45,087 bases of DNA from DAOTTX01 sp034437515 (GCA_034437515.1 DAOTTX010000430.1:1-45087); one strand, 5' to 3'; shown: positions 14,321 to 23,218, numbered from the stretch's first letter. Translations and numbers: made by a program. Notes: generated by a model from the sequence alone, not told the origin.

Positions 14321-15017
14321 GGCGACCACGCATATCTTCTTCGGTTTGCACGGCACGTTAAGCGACCCGCGACGATTAGCGGCAACTTATGACCACGCCT
14401 GCGGGGTTTTCATGGCACGGCATTATGGCGGCGCTCCGGCGATGTGGGCGACGGCGAGCCAGCGCATCCGTGCAGATTGGGACAGCTATTATGCTGACCT
14501 GAACCTCGACGGCGATGACGCACTGGCACATCTGCGTGAAGGCCGTTTCCGCACGACCCGCGCCCTGTTTCGTCTGGTCGGCATGGACGCGCCCGACATC
14601 GACGCGACCCATCGACTGGCACATGACCTCGCCTGTCATACGTTCGCCGCGGGGGATATGTTCTACCCGGCGGCACGAACACTCATCACGGAATTAAACG
14701 ACACGGATAATGTGCTAGGGGTCGTCACTCACCTGCCGGAAGATCAGGCGCGGGCGTTGCTATGCGGCGCGGGGATGTGTGCTTATTTCAAAGGGGCAAT
14801 CGTCGGGCGCTGCCAACGAGACACCGCGTTCTTACGGCATTTACCGGTGATCGCTCACACGCCGGCAACAGATTGTATCGTCGTCGATGCCGATGCACGG
14901 ATAATCGAAGCCGCACGGCAAACCGGGATGCGCGGTATCCACATTGCGCACCCCGGCGAACAATTGCCAGCCCTTGCCCGGCAGATTAACCGGCTCGGTT
15001 CCCTGTCGCGACGATAA
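14313..15017 (+). CDS. HAD-superfamily-like protein lacking the catalytic aspartates (probable pseudoenzyme)
   Basis: 234 residues with a HAD-like layout: motif I region IFFGLHGTLSDP, a helical cap, motif II-like VVTHLPE, Lys in motif III (YFKGAIVG), and a motif IV-like DCIVVDADARIIEAARQTGMRG. In active HAD phosphatases motif I is D-x-D-G-T-L. Here the nucleophile position is Gly11 and the acid/base position is His13, so phosphatase activity by the usual mechanism is not expected. I chose ATG 14313, overlapping the lipoprotein stop by 8 bases, because an earlier in-frame start lies deep inside the lipoprotein gene. Its 3' end overlaps the convergent lipoprotein gene by 32 bases. Role unknown. 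Confidence 0.72.
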   Translation: MSEATTHIFFGLHGTLSDPRRLAATYDHACGVFMARHYGGAPAMWATASQRIRADWDSYYADLNLDGDDALAHLREGRFRTTRALFRLVGMDAPDIDATHRLAHDLACHTFAAGDMFYPAARTLITELNDTDNVLGVVTHLPEDQARALLCGAGMCAYFKGAIVGRCQRDTAFLRHLPVIAHTPATDCIVVDADARIIEAARQTGMRGIHIAHPGEQLPALARQINRLGSLSRR

Positions 15018-15705
15018 GACCGAGCATGTCCTGTAATTCGGGCGTCAGGTAACCGTCTCGCATGGTAATCGACCGGGCAGTTTCCGAGGCGCTAACGTAC
15101 AGTCGGTAGGTGTACCCCGCCTCATCACCGGGTGGGCCGATGAACGTGCCTTGCATCCCGTAAAAATCCATCGAGCGGATCATCTGGTTAAGGCGCTGCA
15201 CGGTGTTGGGGTCTACCATGCCTTCCTGTCCATCCTGCACCACACGCCCATCGGCGAAGATCTCAATCGTGGTTTCGATGTCGTTGCGTCCGCCACTCTG
15301 GACGAGTTCGACGACCTCGAAATCACCAATCGGCTCGACTTCCTCGGTGACGAACGCCTGCGCGCCCGGTTCCGGTGATGCCGGGACGATCATCGGCACA
15401 CCTGTCGGCCCGCGTACTACTTCAGGGTCGGTGCCATCAGCGCGGGCCTCAAAATCAGCACCGACGACGACGGCGGTCGGCTCCGGTGTGGTCGGTTCGT
15501 CCTGCACAACCCCTTCAAGCTGCCCTTCCGGGCCGACCGTCACCCCGGCTAAGGCTTCCGGGTTCGCCGGTGTCGGTTGGATCTCCCCGGCAGGTGGTGG
15601 CGATGTATTGGTCGGCAGCGCCGTCGGCAATTCTTGATCGTCGTTACTATCACCGCTGCACGCGACCAGCAGCATCAATAAGCCAATTAATAGAGCATAT
15701 CGCAT
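14986..15705 (-). CDS. Exported lipoprotein of unknown function
   Basis: 239 residues. The signal peptide MRYALLIGLLMLLVACSGD carries a lipobox with the lipidated Cys at position 16. A long disordered Pro/Thr/Glu-rich stretch follows to about residue 110, then a compact C-terminal domain of about 110 residues with IETTIEIFADGRVV, VQRLNQMIRSMDFYGMQG and TYRLYVSASETARSITMRDG. This C-terminal pattern resembles small protease-inhibitor-like or serum-like lipoprotein domains found in Chloroflexota, but I cannot name a family. Start ATG 15705 is chosen over an earlier in-frame ATG because GGAGGGG lies 8 bases before it and the signal peptide then begins properly. It is convergent with the HAD-like gene. 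Confidence 0.72.
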   Translation of the reverse strand: MRYALLIGLLMLLVACSGDSNDDQELPTALPTNTSPPPAGEIQPTPANPEALAGVTVGPEGQLEGVVQDEPTTPEPTAVVVGADFEARADGTDPEVVRGPTGVPMIVPASPEPGAQAFVTEEVEPIGDFEVVELVQSGGRNDIETTIEIFADGRVVQDGQEGMVDPNTVQRLNQMIRSMDFYGMQGTFIGPPGDEAGYTYRLYVSASETARSITMRDGYLTPELQDMLGLIVATGNRAG

Positions 15706-15794
15706 CCCGATTTGCCCCTCCATCACTAAGAACAATTAATCACAGTGTGGCGCAAAAACGCCGAGAGAACAATCGAAAAATCGTTCGAGTATCT

Positions 15795-17399
15795 TTACAG
15801 ATGGGCGGCGTTGGCATGACGGACGAACTCATGCTCACGCAGTTCTTCCAGGATTGGCTCCGGTATTTCTTCGTCGAGGGTCAGTACGGTCAACGTGTGA
15901 CCACCCGGCTGCGCCCGCCCGGTGTGCCAACTGGCGATATTCACCCCGTTAGTCGAGAGCAACGTCCCCACCCGACCGATCACACCGGGTTGGTCATAAC
16001 TGCCCATCAGCAGCAAATGTCCACGCGGGACGAAATTCATCCGGTAATGGTTGATCTGCATAATATGGGGTTCGATGTGATCCAGCAGCGTGCCGGACAT
16101 CACGATCTCCTCACCATCTTCCAGTGTAACCTGACAGGAAACGAGTGTGGTGTAATCCGCGACCTTTAAACCCTTCACCTGTGACACTTGGATCCCACGT
16201 TCGGCGGCGAGCAGCGGCGCGTTGATGTAACTGACCGTATCGCCCAATATGGACGTCAGCAACCCCTTGAGGATGGCGACGGTCAACGGTTTGACCAGCC
16301 GGTACCGTTCGATCTCCTCACCTCGGAACTCGACCGCCACCCGCCGCACCGCATGACGAGAAAGCACATGCTGTAAGTTGCCGATGCGCTCCGCTAGTGT
16401 GAGGTAGGGACGGATAACGTCATATTCGATGCCGGCGGTAAACGGCATGTTGACCACGTTACGATAATCGACATCACGCAGCGCGTCGAGCACTTGCCGC
16501 GCGATCTGCATCGAGAGGTCTTGCGTGGCCTCGATAGTGTTATCCCCGATATGCGGGGTGTGGATCACCCCTTCTAAGCCGACCAACGGGCTGCTGTAGG
16601 GCGGTTCTTCCGCGTAGACATCGACCGCGACCCCAGCGAGGTGCGCGTTTTTCAGCGCCTCAGCGACGGCTTGTTCGTCGGTTACGCCCCCGTGCGATGT
16701 GTTGATGAGGCTCGCGCCGGGTTTCATCAGCGCGATGGTTTCGGCGTCAAACATACGCTGTGTCTCACGGGTTGCCGGGACATGAATGCTGACGATGTCG
16801 CACCGGCTCAGCAGCTCTTTGAGGCCGAGCAGCGTTACGCGGTTGTCACTTACCTGGTCTTCGGTCAGGTAGGGGTCGTAGGCCAGCACGGTCGTGCCGA
16901 AGGCCAGCGCCCGCGACGCGACGGCCTGCCCCACCCGCCCTAATCCGATGATGCCGAGAGTCTTGCTGCTGAGTTGCGTCCCGGCCTGCTGCCGCCGATC
17001 CATCAACCAATACCCAGAGCGCATACTGTTATGCGCGTCGATCAAACGACGGCAGAGCGCCAATATGAGTGTCATCGTGTGTTCGGCGGCGGCAATCGCG
17101 CTGATGCCGGGCATGTTCATCACGATAATGCCGCGTGCGGTCGCCGCTTCGAGGTCGATGCCGGTTAAGCCGGCGGCGGGCCGCCCGATGACCTTGAGCT
17201 GTGGCGCGTTGGTCAGCAACGCCTCGTCGAGCAGCACATCATCACGCAAGATGATTGCGTGCGCTTCCTGAAGTCCCTCGCGCACCGCCTTGATCGTCGG
17301 CGTGACGGTGTGCAGTTGTGCATCACCCGACTCTTGCAACAGCGCAATGCTATCGTCGGTGAGGTCAGTTGCGATCAGAATGTGAAATTGAGCGGTCAC
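15795..17399 (-). CDS. serA: D-3-phosphoglycerate dehydrogenase, long form with ASB and ACT domains; active-site Arg replaced by His
   Basis: 534 residues in the usual long-form order: substrate and NAD domains (1-315, NAD loop TLGIIGLGRVGQAVASRA), ASB domain (about 320-455), and ACT domain (about 458-534, GSYDQPGVIGRVGTLLSTNG). It oxidises 3-phosphoglycerate to 3-phosphohydroxypyruvate, the first step of serine synthesis. Glu265 and His283 (TPHIGDNT) of the catalytic set are present. The normally invariant Arg in the ARGG motif is His236 (INTSHGGVTDE). Start GTG 17399 is preferred over an in-frame ATG 36 bases upstream because GGAGAAG precedes it and the protein then has standard length. It overlaps the upstream HAD gene by 35 bases and is third in serB-HAD-serA. 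Confidence 0.87.
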   Translation of the reverse strand: MTAQFHILIATDLTDDSIALLQESGDAQLHTVTPTIKAVREGLQEAHAIILRDDVLLDEALLTNAPQLKVIGRPAAGLTGIDLEAATARGIIVMNMPGISAIAAAEHTMTLILALCRRLIDAHNSMRSGYWLMDRRQQAGTQLSSKTLGIIGLGRVGQAVASRALAFGTTVLAYDPYLTEDQVSDNRVTLLGLKELLSRCDIVSIHVPATRETQRMFDAETIALMKPGASLINTSHGGVTDEQAVAEALKNAHLAGVAVDVYAEEPPYSSPLVGLEGVIHTPHIGDNTIEATQDLSMQIARQVLDALRDVDYRNVVNMPFTAGIEYDVIRPYLTLAERIGNLQHVLSRHAVRRVAVEFRGEEIERYRLVKPLTVAILKGLLTSILGDTVSYINAPLLAAERGIQVSQVKGLKVADYTTLVSCQVTLEDGEEIVMSGTLLDHIEPHIMQINHYRMNFVPRGHLLLMGSYDQPGVIGRVGTLLSTNGVNIASWHTGRAQPGGHTLTVLTLDEEIPEPILEELREHEFVRHANAAHL

Positions 17400-18051
17400 G
17401 TTGCAGCTTCTCCAAAACCTGATGCAGCGATTCAAAAACGTGGGGCGTGATCGCCTCTAGCGTCTCCGGCTTGCTATGGGACGTATCCGGCACGGCGTAG
17501 CACGTCATCCCGGCAGCGACCGCCGCCTGCGCCCCGGTCGGGCTGTCTTCCAACGCAAGGCAGCGAGATGGTTCTACACCGAGCAGACGCGCCGCCCGTA
17601 GATACACATCCGGCGCGGGTTTACCGTGTTCGTCATCGTTCGCAGAACATAGCAACTCGAAGTGACGCTCCCAACCCTGTGATTTCACCACCGAGTCGAT
17701 AATCGCCATCGGCGAACTGGATGCAATCGCGTAAGGAATATCTTGTGCGATGACATATTCGACCAGCGCCTGTGCGCCCGGTTGCGGATCCACCTTTTGT
17801 GGGATGAGCGCCAGCATCCGTTCGATCAACTCATCGTTCAGCGTCGTGATCGTGTCCTCAAAATCGTAGACCTCACGCAGATAGGCCAGCAACGCATCCA
17901 TCCGCTTACCGATGATGTTGGCACGCACCTCATCGGTATAGACCTCGCCGCGTGATTCGATCATAGCCGTTTCCGCAAGATGCCAGACCACCTCAGAATC
18001 TACCAGCAGGCCGTCCATATCAAAGACGACCGCGTCAAATTTATTCGTCAT
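17365..18051 (-). CDS. HAD-IA family sugar-phosphatase / beta-phosphoglucomutase-like hydrolase
   Basis: 228 residues with all HAD motifs intact: motif I VVFDMDGLLVDSE (nucleophile and acid/base Asp), motif II ASSSPMAIID, motif III Lys in HGKPAPDVYLRAA, and motif IV CLALEDSPTGAQAAVAAGM. The motifs SSSP and GKPAPDVYL are typical of the hexitol-phosphatase/2-deoxyglucose-6-phosphatase and beta-phosphoglucomutase branch. It hydrolyses or isomerises a small phosphorylated metabolite. Its place between serB and serA, overlapping each, suggests a role linked to serine synthesis, perhaps clearing a side product, but that is inference. Confidence 0.88.
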   Translation of the reverse strand: MTNKFDAVVFDMDGLLVDSEVVWHLAETAMIESRGEVYTDEVRANIIGKRMDALLAYLREVYDFEDTITTLNDELIERMLALIPQKVDPQPGAQALVEYVIAQDIPYAIASSSPMAIIDSVVKSQGWERHFELLCSANDDEHGKPAPDVYLRAARLLGVEPSRCLALEDSPTGAQAAVAAGMTCYAVPDTSHSKPETLEAITPHVFESLHQVLEKLQRDRSISHSDRN

Positions 18052-18886
18052 AAAATGCCTTCTCGAATGCTTCGCGCAGATCAGGCTGGTTGAGGCTCAA
18101 CCCCTGCCCGGCAAGCGCGATCCCTCTGTCAAAAATGGCTTGATGCGCCGTCCCGATGACGCGCTCATACCCGGCAGGCCCAGCACAAAGCGGCAGGATC
18201 GGCGCGATGCTCGCGGTATGGATAAACGCATCGGCCTGCTGCTGGACTTTTTCACGGGCGACCACCCCACCAAACCCGACGAACAAATCCACCACATTAT
18301 GCGTCGCCAAATCGGACGAACCATCGCCGACCATCAAACGGCGTCCGTGCTTATCACCGGCAAGCTCACGGATGATGTCTGGTTTGCCGCTGGTGACGGT
18401 GAGCGGCCCCTCGTCGTAATCCAGGTACGTCTGCCGGTGCTGAACTTGCGGTTCATGATAGCGCCACCACTCGCCGGATAGCTCGTTGTATTCCAGTTCG
18501 ACCGCCCGGATGTGATCGCCGGGGACGCCCAATCGCTTGCCGAATCCCTTGACCGGCTCCGACAGGCCACCACTGATGATGAAGATTTCTTTGCCCAGGA
18601 AGCGCAGCGCCTCTAACACGGCCTGCACATCCGGCACGATGGTCTCCCAGTAACGTTCCTCGATGGCTTTGAGCTGCCCGCGTGTGGGCCGGATGGCACG
18701 TAACCGCTTGCCGTAGACCTCTTCAAGGTCAAGGTCGCCATCCATCGCTTTTTGCGTGAGTAAACCGACACGCCATTCCTTGCCTTTGAGCTTGGCGAGT
18801 TCGTCGATCCCTTCGATGGTGGAAAGTGTGCTGTCGCAGTCGAAAAAAATCAGATCGAAGCTGGTCCAACGGGTGTCCTGTGCCAT
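18041..18886 (-). CDS. serB: Phosphoserine phosphatase-like HAD hydrolase
   Basis: 281 residues. Motif I is FFDCDSTLSTIEGIDELA, the D-x-D-S-T plus E-x-x-x-x-L arrangement diagnostic of phosphoserine phosphatases. Motif II is FIISGGLSEPV, and Lys lies in SGKPDIIRE. Motif IV is LMVGDGSSDLATHNVVD. It dephosphorylates phosphoserine to serine. It lacks the N-terminal ACT domain of E. coli SerB and has a longer C-terminal part than short SerB forms. Start ATG 18886 is chosen over an earlier ATG because GGAG precedes it by 7 bases. It heads the operon, with the next gene starting inside its last 11 bases. serC is not in the window. Confidence 0.87.
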   Translation of the reverse strand: MAQDTRWTSFDLIFFDCDSTLSTIEGIDELAKLKGKEWRVGLLTQKAMDGDLDLEEVYGKRLRAIRPTRGQLKAIEERYWETIVPDVQAVLEALRFLGKEIFIISGGLSEPVKGFGKRLGVPGDHIRAVELEYNELSGEWWRYHEPQVQHRQTYLDYDEGPLTVTSGKPDIIRELAGDKHGRRLMVGDGSSDLATHNVVDLFVGFGGVVAREKVQQQADAFIHTASIAPILPLCAGPAGYERVIGTAHQAIFDRGIALAGQGLSLNQPDLREAFEKAFYDE

Positions 18887-18915
18887 AAAATCTCCAATGT
18901 GTCCATTTCTCACGA

Positions 18916-18945
18916 ATTATACTATCCGCTGTGTGATTGTGTGTA
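18916..18945 (-). promoter_or_regulatory. Promoter of the serB-HAD-serA operon
   Basis: Minus strand TACACA (18945-18940), 18 bases, TATAAT (18921-18916). The predicted start lies about 25 bases before serB. The -10 is consensus and the -35 matches 4 of 6. Confidence 0.5.
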
Positions 18946-19023
18946 CCTGCTATATGCACAGACTTTCCCCGGCAAAATGTGGTACTATCGTCGCAATTTG
19001 AGAATTAAAGGACAAATGTCGCC

Positions 19024-19509
19024 ATGATCGCCCTCGCAGACCTGCAAGCATTGCCCATCACCAACCGCATCACCATCCCCGAAGATTACCGAGATGAGAT
19101 GGGCCATATGAACATCCAGTATTATGTGCGTATCTACGATCAGGCGGCGTGGGGGTTGTTCGAGTGGTTAGATATCTCGCTGGAAGACTTGCAAGCGACA
19201 CAGAACGGCATGTTCGCGCTCAAGCAGTTCATTCAGTATTTCGCGGAAGTCCATGTGGGGGAGACGGTGGTCGTGCGTAGTCGCGTATTGGGGAAATCCG
19301 CCAAGCGACTGCATTTTATCCACTTTATGGTCAATGAAAGCACGCAAAAGCTGGCCTCGACCTTCGAGGTGCTGACGACCTACGCCGATCTGTCCATCCG
19401 GCGATCCGCACCGTTTAATGACGCCATCGCCGCGAAAATCCAACAGCGCATCGACGAACACGACCAACTGACGTGGGAGCCGCCTCTCAGCGGCATCCTC
19501 GCGCCGTAA
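19024..19509 (+). CDS. Hotdog-fold acyl-CoA thioesterase family protein
   Basis: 161 residues of the 4-hydroxybenzoyl-CoA thioesterase / YbgC-like type, which hydrolyses an acyl-CoA to free acid and CoA. The signature is RDEMGHMNIQYYVRIYDQA, with Asp24, Gly27, His28, Met29 and Asn30 at the positions used by this family. It is followed by the long helix and the strand pattern QYFAEVHVGETVVVRSRVLG and FIHFMVNE. ATG 19024 is preceded by AAAGGA. An upstream ATG at 19016 is out of frame. It is monocistronic, divergent from serB, and ends at a strong hairpin. The substrate is not determinable. Confidence 0.82.
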   Translation: MIALADLQALPITNRITIPEDYRDEMGHMNIQYYVRIYDQAAWGLFEWLDISLEDLQATQNGMFALKQFIQYFAEVHVGETVVVRSRVLGKSAKRLHFIHFMVNESTQKLASTFEVLTTYADLSIRRSAPFNDAIAAKIQQRIDEHDQLTWEPPLSGILAP

Positions 19510-19518
19510 ATCAAAAGA

Positions 19519-19566
19519 GATGTAGGGAAGCACCGGTGTATGCTCCCCTACATCAGACAATTTCTT
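19519..19566. terminator. Long hairpin terminator between convergent thioesterase and sucD genes
   Basis: GATGTAGGG (19519-19527) pairs with CCCTACATC (19546-19554), and after one mismatch AGCA pairs with TGCT, for 13 pairs in all. T-rich sequence follows on both strands. The GTAGGG/CCCTAC outer arms recur at two other gene ends in this window. Confidence 0.75.
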
Positions 19567-19588
19567 TCTCGTTTGCCCTCAGTGCTTT

Positions 19589-20467
19589 TTACCCTAGCAC
19601 CTGCTTGACCAGAGCGCCGATCTCGGTGGGGTTTTGCGCCACTTTCGCCCCTGCATCGGAGAGGGCTTCCATCTTGGCCTTCGCCGTCCCCTTGCCACCG
19701 GAGACAATCGCGCCAGCGTGACCCATCTTCTTACCGGGCGGGGCGGTCACTCCGGCGATGTAAGCCACCACCGGCTTGCTGACGTGTTCTTTGATGTAGG
19801 CCGCCGCTTCTTCTTCGGCAGAACCGCCGATCTCACCGATCATGACGATGGCTGTGGTTTCCGGGTCGTTCTCGAACGCTTCCAGCGCCTCGATGAAGCT
19901 GGTGCCGGGTACCGGGTCACCGCCGATGCCGACACAGGTGGTCTGCCCGATACCGGAGGCGGTCAGTTCGTAGAGTGCCTGGTATGCCAGCGTCCCCGAC
20001 CGGCTGATGACGCCGACCGGCCCGCCCGGTTTGGACACTTCCGTCGGCGTGAAGCCGATGTTGGCCTTGCCAGGGCTGAGGATGCCGGCGCAGTTCGGCC
20101 CCAGCAGACGGGTGTTTGGGTACTTATCTTTGAGTGTGTTGTACATGCGAGCCTGGTCGTGCGCGGGGATGTGTTCGGTCACGCAGACGATAAACGGAAT
20201 GCCCGCTTCGGCGGCTTCGATGACCGAATCAGCGGCGAAACGTGCCGGGACGATCACGAAGGAGGTGTTCGCGCCTGCTTCCTCGATAGCTTCCTTGACG
20301 GTCGCGTAGACCGGGATACCATCGACATCGGTGCCGGGTTTGCGCGGGTTCACCCCGGCGACGACCTGCGTACCGTAGTCTCGGTTGCGCAACCCATAGA
20401 ACTGCCCCTGGCTACCGGTCAACCCCTGGACGACGACTTTTGTGTTCTCATCAACGAATACAGCCAT
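19589..20467 (-). CDS. sucD: Succinyl-CoA synthetase (ADP/GDP-forming) alpha subunit
   Basis: 292 residues. SucCD interconverts succinyl-CoA and succinate with substrate-level phosphorylation in the TCA cycle. It has the CoA-binding Rossmann start VVVQGLTGSQGQFYG, LLGPNCAGILSPG, and the phospho-histidine His250 in MGHAGAIVSGGKGTA. Length equals the family norm (about 290). It begins immediately after the sucC stop (TAA then ATG, no gap), so it is translationally coupled and last in the operon, with the terminator beyond. Confidence 0.96.
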   Translation of the reverse strand: MAVFVDENTKVVVQGLTGSQGQFYGLRNRDYGTQVVAGVNPRKPGTDVDGIPVYATVKEAIEEAGANTSFVIVPARFAADSVIEAAEAGIPFIVCVTEHIPAHDQARMYNTLKDKYPNTRLLGPNCAGILSPGKANIGFTPTEVSKPGGPVGVISRSGTLAYQALYELTASGIGQTTCVGIGGDPVPGTSFIEALEAFENDPETTAIVMIGEIGGSAEEEAAAYIKEHVSKPVVAYIAGVTAPPGKKMGHAGAIVSGGKGTAKAKMEALSDAGAKVAQNPTEIGALVKQVLG

Positions 20468-21637
20468 TTATGACTTCCCTCCTGCGATCTCTACGGCGGC
20501 CTGTGCTGCGGTGAGCATATCCGGCTGCATGATTAGTTTTTCGGATTCGTGTTTCTTGAGGATCTCGCGTCCCTCTTTGGCGTTGGTGCCATCCAGACGG
20601 ACGACCAGCGGTGAGCTTAACTCGACCTCGTTCATCGCCTGGACGATGCCGTTAGCGACCTCATCACAGCGGGTGATGCCGCCGAAAATGTTGATGAAGA
20701 TGGCCCGGACGCTCTCGTCATCGTTGATGACGTTGAGTGCATCCGCCATGCGCTGCGCGTTGGCACCGCCGCCAATGTCGAGGAAGTTCGCCGGGGCACC
20801 GCCAACCTGACTCACGATGTCAAGCGTGCTCATCGCCAGCCCGGCACCGTTGGCGATGATGCCGACCGTGCCATCCAGCCCGACGTATTGCAGCCCCTTA
20901 TCGTGGGCGGCGCGTTCGCGCTCGTCGTTTGGTTCCAACCCTTCGAAATCGTCCCAAACCTCTTTATGACGAAAGATCGCGGCCTCGTCCAGGCTGACTT
21001 TAGCGTCCAGCGCGTGAACTCTGCCATCGGGCGTGAGGATCAACGGGTTGATCTCCGCTAGCATGGCATCGCCCTCGATGTAGCATTTATAGAGCTTTTG
21101 CATCATATCGACCGTGCCTTCGTTGGCTTCGGGGTTAAGGTTCGCCGCGTTCACCCACTCACGGGTGACTTCTTCGGAAAGCCCCTCAACCGGGTCAATC
21201 CAGATGCGGGCGATGGCATCCGGGTTTTCTTCGGCGACGGTTTCAATATCTACACCGCCCTCTGCGGAAAGCAGACCGAGGTGCTTTTTCTCGCTGCGAT
21301 CCAGCGTAAACGAGGCGTAATATTCTTCTTTGATGTCGGATGCTTTTTCGATCCACACCCGCTCGACCGGGAGGCCAATCGTGCGCTCCCGGTTGTAGAT
21401 GGTCAGGTCGAGGATGTTGGTGGCGTGCTTGCGGACTTCTTCGGCGTTCTTACCCATTTTGACACCGCCCTGCTTGCCGCGCCCGCCCATCTGCACCTGA
21501 GCCTTAATCATCACCGGGTAGCCGAGCTTTTCGGCCTGTGCGACGGCCTCGTCCGGTGTATCGGCGACACCGCCGGGCGAAACCGGGATGCCAAACCGGG
21601 CAAAGTATTGCTTGCCCTGATATTCTAATAAATCCAC
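20468..21637 (-). CDS. sucC: Succinyl-CoA synthetase beta subunit
   Basis: 389 residues, ATP-grasp type. From GTG 21637 it starts VDLLEYQGKQYFARFGIPV (V read as Met), matching the standard MDLxEYQxKxLF opening. An in-frame start 36 bases upstream would add an uncharacteristic extension. AAAGGAGAG sits about 8 bases before the GTG. Other motifs are VMIKAQVQMGGRGKQGGVK (nucleotide-binding), AEINPLILTPDGRVHALDAKV, GTVGIIANGAGLAMSTLD and FINIFGGITRCDEVANGI. It follows lpdA by 78 bases on the same strand. Confidence 0.95.
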   Translation of the reverse strand: MDLLEYQGKQYFARFGIPVSPGGVADTPDEAVAQAEKLGYPVMIKAQVQMGGRGKQGGVKMGKNAEEVRKHATNILDLTIYNRERTIGLPVERVWIEKASDIKEEYYASFTLDRSEKKHLGLLSAEGGVDIETVAEENPDAIARIWIDPVEGLSEEVTREWVNAANLNPEANEGTVDMMQKLYKCYIEGDAMLAEINPLILTPDGRVHALDAKVSLDEAAIFRHKEVWDDFEGLEPNDERERAAHDKGLQYVGLDGTVGIIANGAGLAMSTLDIVSQVGGAPANFLDIGGGANAQRMADALNVINDDESVRAIFINIFGGITRCDEVANGIVQAMNEVELSSPLVVRLDGTNAKEGREILKKHESEKLIMQPDMLTAAQAAVEIAGGKS

Positions 21638-21715
21638 TGATGCTCTCTCCTTTGATAAATGTGATAAATGCAATAAATCAAATCAGCCGGGACGATATCG
21701 CCGCCCCGGTTGAGG

Positions 21716-23122
21716 CTAAAAGTTAATCATGTGTCCTTCGAGGCCGTGCGCCGCTTCCTTGATGGCCTCACTCAGCGTCGGGTGTGCGTGGACGTTACGG
21801 GCGATTTCGTCCGGCGTCAGTTCCGCGAAGCGTGCCAGCGTTAGTTCTGGCAGCAGTTCGGTCACATCCGGGCCGATCAAATGCCCGCCGAGCAGTTCGC
21901 CGTACTTCTTATCACTGATGAGCTTGACAAAACCGACCGGTTCACCCAGACCGAGCGCTTTGCCGTTTACCTGGAAGGGGAACTTCGCCACATTGATGTC
22001 ATAACCGGCTTCGCGTGCCTGCTTTTCGGTGTAGCCGAAGCTGGCGACCTGCGGCTGGCAGTAGGTGGCACGCGGCATCATGATGTATTCCAGCAGCGGG
22101 GAATCCTTATGCCCGGCGATGTGCTCCGCCGCGACGATACCCATGCTCTCCGCGACGTGTGCCAGCGCAAGCTTGGCGGTCACATCCCCGACGGCGTAGA
22201 TATGCGGCACATTGGTCTGCATCCGGTCGTTGATGGCGATAGCATCGCGATCGGTCAGTTCGACACCGGTGTTTTCCAGGCCGTAGCCTTCCACACGCGG
22301 AACGATGCCGAGCGCGATCATGGCTTTTTCGGCTTCGAGTACTTGCTCGTTGCCTTTGGCGTCCGTCACGGTGACGCGCACGCCGTCGTCGGTCTCCTCC
22401 ATGTTTTCAACGCGGGTGCTGGTCATCAGTTTGACGCCCATTTTCTTGTAGATTTTGGTCAACTCTTTGGAGACTTCTTCGTCCTCGTTGGGCAGGATGC
22501 GATCCATAAACTCGATCACGGTCACATCAACGCCGTAGTTGTGATGCACATAGGCGAACTCAATGCCGATGGCCCCCGCACCGGCGATGATGATGCTCTC
22601 CGGCACGTTGTCTTCCATGATCTGTTCTTCCCAGGTCACGATGCGCTTACCGACCTCGATGCCAGGCAGCAAACGCTTACCGGCACCGGTTGCGATGACG
22701 CAGTTCTTGAAGGTCAGGGTTTCGCTGTCACCTTCGTTGAGTTCGACTTCAATATTGTTCGCGTCGGTGAAGGTGGCCCAACCGTCGTAGGTGTCGATCT
22801 TGTTCTTTTTCATCAAGAACTGCACACCCTTGACCAGCCGGTTACTGACCTCACGACTACGCTTAAAGGCTGCACCATAATCAAACTTGACGGTGCCATC
22901 GACCTGAATGCCGAAGGTATCGGCCTGGTGCTGGAAGATATGCGCGAGTTCCGCATTGCGTAGCAATGCCTTTGACGGAATGCAGCCCACGTTCAGGCAG
23001 ACGCCGCCCCAGTATTTTTTCTCCACAATAGCGGTCTTCAGCCCAAGTTGGCTGGCGCGGATCGCGGCGACATACCCACCGGGGCCAGCACCGAGTATGA
23101 CCACATCGTATTCTTTAGCCAT
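21716..23122 (-). CDS. lpdA: Dihydrolipoyl dehydrogenase (E3)
   Basis: 468 residues. It reoxidises dihydrolipoamide of 2-oxoacid dehydrogenase or glycine-cleavage complexes with FAD and NAD. FAD loop VVILGAGPGGYVAAIRA is followed by the redox disulfide Cys42/Cys47 in GGVCLNVGCIPSKALL. Next come the NAD-binding IIAGAGAIGIEFAYV, the second FAD motif YAVGDVTAKLALAHVA, and the C-terminal His in HAHPTLSEAI. It is first gene of lpdA-sucC-sucD. No E1 or E2 subunit gene is in the window, so its partner complex must be encoded elsewhere. A minus-strand TACAAT about 40 bases upstream is a plausible -10. Confidence 0.96.
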   Translation of the reverse strand: MAKEYDVVILGAGPGGYVAAIRASQLGLKTAIVEKKYWGGVCLNVGCIPSKALLRNAELAHIFQHQADTFGIQVDGTVKFDYGAAFKRSREVSNRLVKGVQFLMKKNKIDTYDGWATFTDANNIEVELNEGDSETLTFKNCVIATGAGKRLLPGIEVGKRIVTWEEQIMEDNVPESIIIAGAGAIGIEFAYVHHNYGVDVTVIEFMDRILPNEDEEVSKELTKIYKKMGVKLMTSTRVENMEETDDGVRVTVTDAKGNEQVLEAEKAMIALGIVPRVEGYGLENTGVELTDRDAIAINDRMQTNVPHIYAVGDVTAKLALAHVAESMGIVAAEHIAGHKDSPLLEYIMMPRATYCQPQVASFGYTEKQAREAGYDINVAKFPFQVNGKALGLGEPVGFVKLISDKKYGELLGGHLIGPDVTELLPELTLARFAELTPDEIARNVHAHPTLSEAIKEAAHGLEGHMINF

Positions 23123-23218
23123 TGATTTTGCTCCATGCGTTATTCGTATTGACAGCGTGCATTATTGTACATGAGATGCGTGAGATTTCGATAAACAATG
23201 TAGCGTGCGCATAGCGGA

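Noticed and set aside
21881..22963. 360-residue plus-strand frame opposite lpdA
   Set aside because: Complementary shadow of lpdA. No family motif, and lpdA is certain.
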